Under the pieces are notes generated by a model. That model was not told the DNA's origin, searched no databases, and was given only the letters and a program-made list of their open reading frames with translations. Shown here piece after piece: positions 7,540 to 13,587 of a stretch of DNA of 64,000 bases. Location: contig NZ_JAGSHX010000006.1 of assembly GCF_018138715.1 (NCBI RefSeq), forward strand, positions 4,402,001 through 4,466,000, read 5' to 3'. This DNA is from Streptomyces asiaticus (GTDB taxonomy: Bacteria; Actinomycetota; Actinomycetes; Streptomycetales; Streptomycetaceae). Position 1 is the stretch's first letter; each line of letters starts with the position of its first letter. The position numbers were made by a program, and so were the translations under genes.

Positions 7540-7594
7540 TTGGAAAGCGTGTTGGGGGCAACCCCTCACGAGTTCGAATCTCGTATCCTCCGCA
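7540..7594. repeat. attR-type 55-bp direct repeat (partial tRNA-Ser)
   Basis: An exact copy of 1478-1532, containing the 3' half of tRNA-Ser(GGA) with no 5' half, so it is not a functional tRNA. It marks the right junction of the island. Confidence 0.92.
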
Positions 7595-7613
7595 CCCGCC
7601 CGCGAGGGCAGCC

Positions 7614-7647
7614 GAAGGGCCCGGACCGATCACGGTCCGGGCCCTTC
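7614..7647. terminator. Bidirectional terminator, original tRNA-Ser terminator
   Basis: A 15-bp perfect stem (GAAGGGCCCGGACCG with its complement) closes a 4-base loop. Before integration this hairpin would have followed the tRNA directly. It now separates attR from the convergent flavoprotein gene. Confidence 0.75.
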
Positions 7648-7679
7648 GTGATCTTCCGACTCGGCCCACGTCTCAGTCC

Positions 7680-8201
7680 CTAACTCAGCAGTTCCAGCGC
7701 TTGCTCCCACCGGAAGGTGTCGCGACCGCCGCCGGCCTTCGGCTGGTGCGGCTCGTAGTCGGCGATCAGCACGCCCATGCCCCGTAGCCGCTCCAGACTC
7801 TGCTGGTAGGCGGGGTGGGCGGCCTGGGCGGCGTTCAGATAGGGCAGGGCAACAGTTGGGACCCCCAGCCCGTACGCCTCACACAGGATGCCCACCGCCA
7901 GAGTGTCCGAGATCCCGGCGGCCCACTTGTTGATCGTGTTGAAGGTCGCCGGGGCGACAGCGATGGCATCGGGAGGCGGGAGGGGGCGCGGGGCGCCGGG
8001 CGAGCGCCAGGCGGAGCGTATGGGGTAGCCGGTCTGGGCCTCGACGGCCTGGGCGTCGATGAAGCCAAGGCCCTGCGGGGTGGCGATGACGCCGACGTCC
8101 CAGTCCCGCTCCTGCGCCGCGGTGATCAGCTTCCCGACGTCATCGGCGATCCCGGCCGCACAGACGACGACGTACAGGAACGGCTTGCTGCGCTCGCTCA
8201 T
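7680..8201 (-). CDS. Flavoprotein, PPCDC/HFCD superfamily
   Basis: 173 residues with the Rossmann-like fold of FMN-binding decarboxylase-type flavoproteins (CoaC/EpiD superfamily). There is an N-terminal LYVVVCAAG strand-turn, a central PPDAIAVAPATFNTINKWAAGISDTLAV segment matching the conserved APATxNTxxKxAxGxxD signature, and an ALPYLNAAQAAHPAY region. Stand-alone members like this are common in Streptomyces beside XRE-type regulators and their substrate is unknown. Its start overlaps the upstream regulator fragment by 4 bp, so the pair formed an operon. The promoter side has been cut by the ISL3-family element, so expression may now be altered. Confidence 0.85.
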   Translation of the reverse strand: MSERSKPFLYVVVCAAGIADDVGKLITAAQERDWDVGVIATPQGLGFIDAQAVEAQTGYPIRSAWRSPGAPRPLPPPDAIAVAPATFNTINKWAAGISDTLAVGILCEAYGLGVPTVALPYLNAAQAAHPAYQQSLERLRGMGVLIADYEPHQPKAGGGRDTFRWEQALELLS

Positions 8202-8499
8202 GCGGGCACTCCCAGTTGTCGGCGGAAGTGATGCAGCTCAGGCACAGCCCTGCGGCGCTCACGGGCAGCCATGTCCGCCACCAGCTCACGTACGGCCGGC
8301 CTCCGGATGTCCTGGGCCGCGCAGCCCTCGGCGACACGCAGGGCCCGGTAGCCGTCGGCGAGCCTGCCTTGCTGACTGTACGCACGGGCGGCATCGACCC
8401 ACAGGGCCGCACGCCGCTCGGGGACGGGGATCGGCCGACGCATCAGCGGAACGTCCTTTGGCGCGATTTGGCCCGATGACTTTATCGAGCAGTAGTGTG
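8198..8499 (-). pseudogene. XRE-family regulator, C-terminal remnant cut by IS
   Basis: Only about 100 codons remain, of which 81 follow the first ATG (8443). The segment AALWVDAARAYSQQGRLADGYRALRVAEG, then VRELVADMAARERR, matches the TPR-like C-terminal domain of Streptomyces helix-turn-helix regulators that precede flavoprotein genes. The reading frame stays open upstream until the IS terminal repeat at 8500, and no HTH region exists, so the N-terminal half was lost at the insertion. It overlaps the flavoprotein start by 4 bp. A residual peptide could still be made from the 8443 ATG. Confidence 0.65.
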
Positions 8500-8531
8500 G
8501 GTTCTGGCACAGATCTTGGGGAGCGGTCGCG
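8500..8531. repeat. ISL3-type terminal inverted repeat, left
   Basis: A 32-bp perfect inverted match to 10271-10302. The transposase stop codon lies 6 bp inside it. Confidence 0.9.
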
Positions 8532-8536
8532 CAGGG

Positions 8537-10141
8537 TTACTGAAGCAGGATCATCTTGCGGAGTAGTTCGAATCCGGCTCGTCCGTAGAGCTGCCTTTTG
8601 ATCTTTTTGATGCGGTTCACGGCGCCTTCGGTGCCGCCGGAGCTCCAGTGCAGAGTGAGGCCAGCGGTCACGGCGTCGAGGTCGCGGAGCATATGAAGTG
8701 CGAAGTTGGTGAGGCCGGGCAGCTGGCTGGCGTCGACGGCGTTGATCCAGGCGGGGAGCGTGGGGCCGAGGCGGTTGGTGAGGATCTCGCCGAAGTCGCG
8801 GACGTGTCCGGCCGCGGTGTCCAGTTCGGGGCAGCGGGCAAGGACGTCCTTCAGCGCGGCGCGCTCTTCTTCGCTCAAGGCCGTGGGGTGGCGGGTGAGC
8901 CAGCCAGTGACCTGCCGCACCGTCGGCGGCGGAGGCGGCGCCTGTGGCGGGGCGGCGCGAAGGGTGGCGATGTAAGCACGGACCATCTGGTAGGTGACGG
9001 GGGCGTTCTCGGTGAGGAGTTCGCGGTGCAGACGGGTGACGCTCGTGCATCCCGCGGCGAACCGCCGTTCCAGGTAGGGCTTGTAGGGGTCCAACCGGCT
9101 GGGCCGGGGCCGGTTTTCGCGGAGGGTGTCCTGCCAGTGTGCGGCCCGCGCGTATCGAAGCACGGTGTTGAGGCCCCAGCCCAGGTGGCGGGCGATTGCC
9201 CGGCGCGAGTGGCCCTGGGCGAGCAGTTCATGGACCAAGGCGTGCGCGGCCTTCTTGCGCTGGGCCCGTCGACCTTCAAAGGACGGGACAACGGGCTCCG
9301 AGTCGTCCAGTGGCATGTCAGCGTTCGTCGGGCTGATCGGTGCCGGAGTGCGCAGGCACTCGCGGTGGGCGGCGACGCAGGTCTCCACGGCCCGGCCGAT
9401 GCCTTGCCACAGGTGGAACCGGTCGGCGACCTGGAGCGCGTTGGGGGCGCCCAGCCGGGCTCCTTCGGCGTAGGCGCCCGCACGGTCCCGGCAGATGATC
9501 TCCACGCCCGGATGGGCGGTCAGCCAACCAGCCAGTGGACCCGCCTCGCGGGTCGGGAGCACGTCGATCATGCGATGGGTTTCTCCGCAGGTCAGGACGG
9601 TGGAGTAGGTCTGGCCCCGGCGGATGGCGAAGTCGTCCACGCCCAGCACGCGCGGAGTGCCGGCCTGCGGGTCGGGCAGCGCGATGATCCTGCGTAACAA
9701 GGTCATCCTGCCTGCGCAAAGGCCGAGTTGACCAGCCAGCCGGGCGCCGGCCCGACCGGCGAGTGCGAGCCCGACGCGCTCCAGGACGCGGTTGAGCCGT
9801 GTGGTGAAACGCGAGTACGGAGTCGTCAACTGCGCGAACTGCTCGGCGAACGTACGACGCGGGCAGTTGTCCGCGCCGCAGATGAATCGCCGGACCGTCA
9901 GATGGATCACGACGCTCTGCCCACCGAGCGGCAGATCCTTCAGTTTGCGCAGGTAGGAGTCATGCACCCGGTCCGAGGAGCGGCCGCAGTCGGGACATGC
10001 GGCATTGGCCGCCCGGCCTCTGGCCCTCATGTCGATCGTGCCGAAGGCGGCTGTCGCCGCCTCGAGGTCCACGTCGTCGATCCCGTCGAACACGAGAGAG
10101 TCCCAGAACGATGCGTCGGCCTGCATGACCAGCACCGTCAC
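8537..10141 (-). CDS. ISL3-family transposase
   Basis: 534 residues. The N-terminal zinc ribbon is seen as CPDCG and later CGADNCPRRTF. The DDE catalytic core follows: first Asp in VLGVDDFAIRRGQTY, second in IICRDRAGAYAEGA, and Glu in SSGGTEGAVNRIKKIKRQLYGRAG, the ISL3/DUF-type DDE_Tnp signature. A helix-turn-helix insertion (HSRRAIARHLGWGLNTVLRYAR) lies between the second Asp and the Glu, as in many actinobacterial copies. GTG at 10141 and ATG at 10126 are alternative starts. The frame is complete and the catalytic residues are intact, so the element may still move. Confidence 0.93.
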   Translation of the reverse strand: MTVLVMQADASFWDSLVFDGIDDVDLEAATAAFGTIDMRARGRAANAACPDCGRSSDRVHDSYLRKLKDLPLGGQSVVIHLTVRRFICGADNCPRRTFAEQFAQLTTPYSRFTTRLNRVLERVGLALAGRAGARLAGQLGLCAGRMTLLRRIIALPDPQAGTPRVLGVDDFAIRRGQTYSTVLTCGETHRMIDVLPTREAGPLAGWLTAHPGVEIICRDRAGAYAEGARLGAPNALQVADRFHLWQGIGRAVETCVAAHRECLRTPAPISPTNADMPLDDSEPVVPSFEGRRAQRKKAAHALVHELLAQGHSRRAIARHLGWGLNTVLRYARAAHWQDTLRENRPRPSRLDPYKPYLERRFAAGCTSVTRLHRELLTENAPVTYQMVRAYIATLRAAPPQAPPPPPTVRQVTGWLTRHPTALSEEERAALKDVLARCPELDTAAGHVRDFGEILTNRLGPTLPAWINAVDASQLPGLTNFALHMLRDLDAVTAGLTLHWSSGGTEGAVNRIKKIKRQLYGRAGFELLRKMILLQ

Positions 10142-10270
10142 CGGTTATGGCCGACCGTGACCGAGTTGGCCGCATGCCTGACGGCGCGTCACCCTCGCCT
10201 GGTAGGCGGCATGGCGTACGCGGTCTCACGCCAACCCGAACCCTCGCAATCGAACACCGCGGTGACGCTC

Positions 10271-10302
10271 CGCGACCGCTCCCCAAGATCTGTGCCAGAA
10301 CC
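10271..10302. repeat. ISL3-type terminal inverted repeat, right
   Basis: Perfect 32-bp inverted partner of 8500-8531. Confidence 0.9.
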
Positions 10303-10552
10303 TCTCGGAGATCAACGAAGCCAGCCCGACGATGCTTGCCCCGCCACGTGTGGTCGAGTTGGGCGTCGAGACGTTCCGTACCGTCCGAACACTGCGCGAC
10401 CTACTGGCGGACGGTGCGCACATCACAGACGGGGCGTTCCAGACCGCACAGCACACGTACTACAGAGGCGTCCGGCTTCAGCGGCCGCCATGCATGAAGA
10501 ACTCGGCATCCCCGAGCTTCCGTTCGTCCCCCTCTGCCGCACGGCCTCGTAA
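10303..10552 (+). pseudogene. Unidentified gene fragment next to IS, frameshifted
   Basis: Directly after the IS end the plus strand reads LSEINEASPTMLAPPRVVELG and then TLRDLLADGAHITDGAFQTAQHTYY, protein-like in composition. The frame then appears to shift near 10478, continuing as AAAMHEELGIPELPFVPLC to a stop at 10552. The 5' part is missing at the IS boundary. I do not recognise the family. Together with the truncated regulator on the other side, it indicates that the IS replaced or deleted host DNA. Confidence 0.35.
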
Positions 10553-10618
10553 AACCGCTTGGTCGGCCGCCCTTCGTGGGCGGTACGTTGGCCGGCATGA
10601 CCAGCTGTCGAAAGGGGC
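10553..10618. other. Short spacer before the DUF-like gene
   Basis: With the broken fragment, the interval 10303-10618 contains no intact gene. It holds a small GC-rich inverted repeat (GGCCGCCCTTCGTGGGCGG) that may end transcription from the left. Confidence 0.3.
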
Positions 10619-11050
10619 ATGCCGCGTAGGCGCCCATCAGCCCTGCGGGGCGACATTCCGGTCCGTCTCCTGAGGCGGCGGCGGTATCCGCCGATCGACC
10701 GTCTCTCGGGGGCCTGCGCCGCCGATCTGCGTCGGCTCGAGCGCACCCGCTTCTGGCCCGAGGCGGTCGAGGAAGCCTTCTGGCACTGGAGGGCCCTGGC
10801 CCACGGTCCGCTCAGAGGTGTGACCGACGCTTTCTGGGGGCCTCGGTGCGGAATTTATGAGTGTGGCTGCGATCCCGGATCTTTTCGCGACATCCTCGAG
10901 ACCGCGCTCCACGCCCTGCCCAAGAAGAGCGCGCGCGAGCTGCGGGCTCTCATCTGGGCCCTCGACGCCAAGATCACGGCGAGGGCCAGGACCGTTCGCG
11001 TGGACGCTCCGGACAGTCGGTGGTGGCGGGGGATGTCCGAGGTGAGGTAG
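10619..11050 (+). CDS. Conserved hypothetical protein, Arg/Trp-rich
   Basis: 143 residues with no signal peptide or membrane helix. The end (ELRALIWALDAKITARARTVRVD, then WWRGM) resembles a short Streptomyces family I remember only as hypothetical. It is basic at the N-terminus, with CGIYECGCDPG in the middle that could bind metal. ATG start at 10619; no clear ribosome binding site. It converges on the small membrane protein gene at 11067-11234. Confidence 0.55.
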   Translation: MPRRRPSALRGDIPVRLLRRRRYPPIDRLSGACAADLRRLERTRFWPEAVEEAFWHWRALAHGPLRGVTDAFWGPRCGIYECGCDPGSFRDILETALHALPKKSARELRALIWALDAKITARARTVRVDAPDSRWWRGMSEVR

Positions 11051-11066
11051 GTGCCGGGGCACCCGG

Positions 11067-11234
11067 TCAGGCGGTGCGGCGGGCGCGGGTCAGGTAGAGG
11101 GCCGTGGCGGAGGCGATGGCGGTGAGGCCGGTGACGCTGCTGATCAGGATCTGCTCGATGCCGTCGAAGGCGAAGCTGGAGGCGACGTTCACGATGGCGG
11201 CGAGGGCCAGGACCAGCCAGAGCAGGGACTTCAT
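11067..11234 (-). CDS. Small membrane protein, 55 aa
   Basis: Start ATG at 11234 is preceded by AAAGGACC at good spacing. The translation begins MKSLLWLVLALAAIVN, has a second hydrophobic stretch (ILISSVTGLTAIASATALYL) and ends in the positively charged TRARRTA. Two transmembrane helices are predicted with the C-terminus inside. Proteins of this size and shape are common downstream of Streptomyces two-component loci; function unknown. It is divergent from the histidine kinase gene at 11457. Confidence 0.7.
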   Translation of the reverse strand: MKSLLWLVLALAAIVNVASSFAFDGIEQILISSVTGLTAIASATALYLTRARRTA

Positions 11235-11456
11235 GAGGGGGTCCTTTCGGAGGGGCCCTTGGCGGGCCGGTGGGTGGTCGGGGGTTCGGGGGTTCGGTCG
11301 TTCGTTTGCTGAGGTCTACGATTCCGGGTTCGCCTCGCCCGCTCGATGGGCCGCGCCCCCGGATCCGTGGTGGAGCGGGCTACACCCCCACCGATTCACC
11401 TGTCGGTCGGCCCACTCCGCTCCCGCGGGCCCGGCCGGTCGCTTAGCCTGACGGCC

Positions 11457-12623
11457 ATGCGGGAGACGGTGCGGCGGGCGGGGTGGGCCTCGGTCGAGTT
11501 GCTGCGAGCGGCCGGGCTGGCGCTGGCCTCGTACTTGTCCATCGGGGTGGTGATCTTCGCCGCCGTGGCCATGGCCACCGTCGTGGGGGCCGGGGTGCTG
11601 CCCGAGTCGGTGTTGCTCCTGCGCAGGACGGCCGGGTACAAGCGGCGGCTGGTGGGTGCCTGGACGGGCGAGCCGGTGCCCGAGGCGTACCGGCCGCTGA
11701 CCGGGGAGGCGTTCGCGCGGGCGCGGGCGGCGGTCGGGGATCCGGCCACGTACCGCGATCTGCGCTGGCTGGTGGCCCACGCGGCTTACGGCTGGCTGCT
11801 GGTCTGCTGTGCGATGCCGGTGTGGGTGTACGGGCTGCTCGTGGACGGGGTGTGGTGCGGGCTGCTGAAGCAACGGGCCGTGGTGCTGCCGCTGATCGAG
11901 CGGCTGGTGGACCTCGACGCGGCGTGGTCGCGGGCGCTGCTCCTGCCGTCGCCGGAGGCGCTGCGCAGCGCCCGGCTCGCCGAGCGGGTGGAGGAGCTGT
12001 CCGAGACCCGGGCGGGCGCCGTCGCCGCGCACGGGGCGGAACTGCGGCGCATCGAGCGCGATCTGCACGACGGTGCGCAGGCGCGCCTGGTGGCGCTCTC
12101 GATGCGGGTGGGGCTGGCCCGGCGCGCGTACGAGAAGGACCCCGACGCGGCGCACAAGCTGCTGGCGGACGCCCAGGACCAGGCGGAGGAGGCGCTCACC
12201 GAGCTGCGCCATGTCGTGCGCGGCATCCATCCGCCGATCCTCACCGACCGAGGGCTCGTCGGCGCCGTACGGGCGCTCGCGGCGGGCAGCGGGCTCGAGG
12301 TGTCCGTACGGGACGACGGGGTGGAGGACGGGCCCCGGGCCCCGGCGGCGGTCGAGGCGGCCGCGTACTTCGTGATCGCGGAGGCGCTGACCAACGCGGC
12401 CAAGCACAGCGGGGCGCGACAGGCGTCGGTCGGCCTCGTCCGGATGCCCGATAGGTTGAGGGTCGCGGTACGGGACGAGGGGCGGGGCGGGGCCGATCCC
12501 TCGGGCGGCAGCGGGCTGCTCGGCATGCGGCGCCGGGTCGCGGCGCTCGACGGGACCGTGGAGATGACCAGCCCCGTCGGGGGGCCGACGCTGATCGAAG
12601 TGGAGCTGCCGTGCGTGTGGTGA
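11457..12623 (+). CDS. Sensor histidine kinase, NarL/DesK type
   Basis: 388 residues. Hydrophobic segments near residues 18-45 and 100-125 give a membrane-bound sensor with little extracellular domain. The HisKA_3 dimerisation box reads ERDLHDGAQARL, with the phospho-accepting His at about 203. The ATPase domain has the N-box EALTNAAKHSGA and G-boxes VRDEGRGG and GSGLLGMRRRV. The ATG at 11457 is chosen because the upstream frame is Pro-rich and unlike the family. It overlaps the response regulator start by 13 bp. The divergent ABC exporter operon at 13588-16952 is a probable target of the pair, as in LiaSR/BceSR-like loci; this is inferred from proximity. Confidence 0.92.
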   Translation: MRETVRRAGWASVELLRAAGLALASYLSIGVVIFAAVAMATVVGAGVLPESVLLLRRTAGYKRRLVGAWTGEPVPEAYRPLTGEAFARARAAVGDPATYRDLRWLVAHAAYGWLLVCCAMPVWVYGLLVDGVWCGLLKQRAVVLPLIERLVDLDAAWSRALLLPSPEALRSARLAERVEELSETRAGAVAAHGAELRRIERDLHDGAQARLVALSMRVGLARRAYEKDPDAAHKLLADAQDQAEEALTELRHVVRGIHPPILTDRGLVGAVRALAAGSGLEVSVRDDGVEDGPRAPAAVEAAAYFVIAEALTNAAKHSGARQASVGLVRMPDRLRVAVRDEGRGGADPSGGSGLLGMRRRVAALDGTVEMTSPVGGPTLIEVELPCVW

Positions 12624-13288
12624 TCGCCGAGGACAACGCTCTGCTGCGGGAGGGCATGGTCCTGCTGCTGAACTCCGCCGGGCACGAGGTGGCGGCCGTC
12701 GCCTCCAGCGGCCCCGAGGTACTGCCCGCCCTCCTCGAACACCGCCCGGACGCGGCCGTGCTCGACGTCCGCATGCCGCCGGGATTCCGCGACGAGGGGC
12801 TGCGCGCGGCGCTCGCGGCGCGGCGGGAGATGCCCGGTCTGCCGGTGCTGGTGCTCTCGCAGTACGTCGAGGAGACCTACGCGGCCGAGCTGCTGGCCGA
12901 CGGGGCGAGCGGGCTCGGCTATCTGCTGAAGGACCGGGTGGGGCGGGTCGAGGAGTTCCTGGACGCGCTGGAACGGGTGGTCGCGGGCGGTACGGCGCTG
13001 GACCCGGAGGTCGTCAAGGAGCTGATGACCCGGCGCCGGAACGATCCGGTGGACTCCTTGACGCCGCGCGAACGCGAGGTGCTGCACCTGATGGCGGAGG
13101 GCCGGGACAACGCGACGATCGCCGGCACGCTGGTGGTCTCGGAACGCGCGGTCAGCAAGCACATCGGCAATGTCTTCGCCAAGCTCGGCCTGCCGCCGAG
13201 CGACAGCGGGCACCGGCGGGTGCTGGCCGTCCTCGCGTATCTCAACAAGGGGGCGACGAGCGCGGGGGAGTCGGCGGACAGGCGGTGA
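12611..13288 (+). CDS. LuxR/NarL-family response regulator
   Basis: 225 residues. The receiver domain starts MRVVIAEDNALLREG, with acidic pocket ED, phospho-Asp in AVLDVRMPPGF at about 53 and Lys in YLLKDRVG. The LuxR-type HTH at about 150-212 reads LTPREREVLHLMAEGRDNATIAGTLVVSERAVSKHIGNVF. It starts with GTG inside the end of the kinase gene, so the two are coupled. It probably controls the adjacent ABC exporter. Confidence 0.93.
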   Translation: MRVVIAEDNALLREGMVLLLNSAGHEVAAVASSGPEVLPALLEHRPDAAVLDVRMPPGFRDEGLRAALAARREMPGLPVLVLSQYVEETYAAELLADGASGLGYLLKDRVGRVEEFLDALERVVAGGTALDPEVVKELMTRRRNDPVDSLTPREREVLHLMAEGRDNATIAGTLVVSERAVSKHIGNVFAKLGLPPSDSGHRRVLAVLAYLNKGATSAGESADRR

Positions 13289-13587
13289 GGCCGAGGCCGG
13301 TGCGGGTCTTGGCCCCGGCGAGGATCGCGGCCCCGGCCCCAGCGGGAGTCTCGGCCCCAGCGGAGGTCTCGGCCCCAGCGGAGGTCTCGGCGCCAGCGGC
13401 GTTCGCGGCGCCAGCGGCGTTCGCGGCCCCGGCCGGGATCGCGGCCGGGGCGGCGATCCCGGCCGTGTGAGCCGTGGCTTTCCCCGCCCCGCCCCTTCCC
13501 GAAAGAGGGGGCTCCGCCCCCTCACCCCCGCCGGGGCTCTGCCCCGGACCCCGCTCCTCAATCGCCGGAGGGGCTGGAAACGTGCCC
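13289..13587. repeat. Non-coding repeats between TCS and ABC operons
   Basis: About 300 bp. The first part has imperfect 15-bp tandem units (CCCCAGCGGAGGTCT-like at about 13345-13395, then GCCAGCGGCGTTCGC-like at about 13392-13425). The second part is the common Streptomyces intergenic motif CTCAATCGCCGGAGGGGCTG, present twice near 13558 and 13588, together with GGGGCTCCGCCCCCTC hairpins that likely terminate both converging operons. A 61-codon Ala/Pro frame starting at 13285 is a product of the repeats. Confidence 0.6.

Larger units (their letters stand above)
1478..7594. mobile_element. tRNA-Ser-integrated island without an integrase gene
   Basis: A 6.06-kb segment is bounded by two identical 55-bp direct repeats that cover the anticodon-loop-to-3'-end half of tRNA-Ser(GGA), the classic footprint of tyrosine-recombinase integration. 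Cargo: a RelE-type remnant, an RHH/PIN toxin-antitoxin pair, a CcbP-like protein, an SNF2 helicase and a SWIM zinc-finger protein. No integrase, excisionase, replication or transfer gene is visible on either strand. It may therefore be a decayed element, a satellite mobilised in trans, or one arm of an accretion island. Paired GGTTGCA heptamers just inside each end look like recombinase arm sites. Confidence 0.8.
8500..10302 (-). mobile_element. ISL3-family insertion sequence, 1.8 kb
   Basis: One transposase gene is bounded by 32-bp perfect inverted repeats (8500-8531 and 10271-10302, starting GGTTCTGGCACAG). The next several bases are also partly matched. The length and terminal sequence suit ISL3. 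The family usually makes 8-bp target duplications, but the flanks GTAGTGTG and TCTCGGAG differ, and both flanking genes are 5'-truncated at the IS ends, so a deletion or inter-copy recombination probably followed insertion. Confidence 0.9.

Noticed and set aside
7540..7594. Possible second tRNA-Ser
   Set aside because: Only the 3' half is present; there is no 5' acceptor strand or D arm, so it is an attachment-site copy.
8648..9697. 349-codon plus-strand frame within the IS
   Set aside because: It lies antisense to a transposase with intact DDE residues and has no similarity to IS accessory proteins.
13285..13470. 61-codon Ala/Pro frame overlapping the response regulator stop
   Set aside because: The translation only reflects the 15-bp tandem repeats and has no ribosome binding site.
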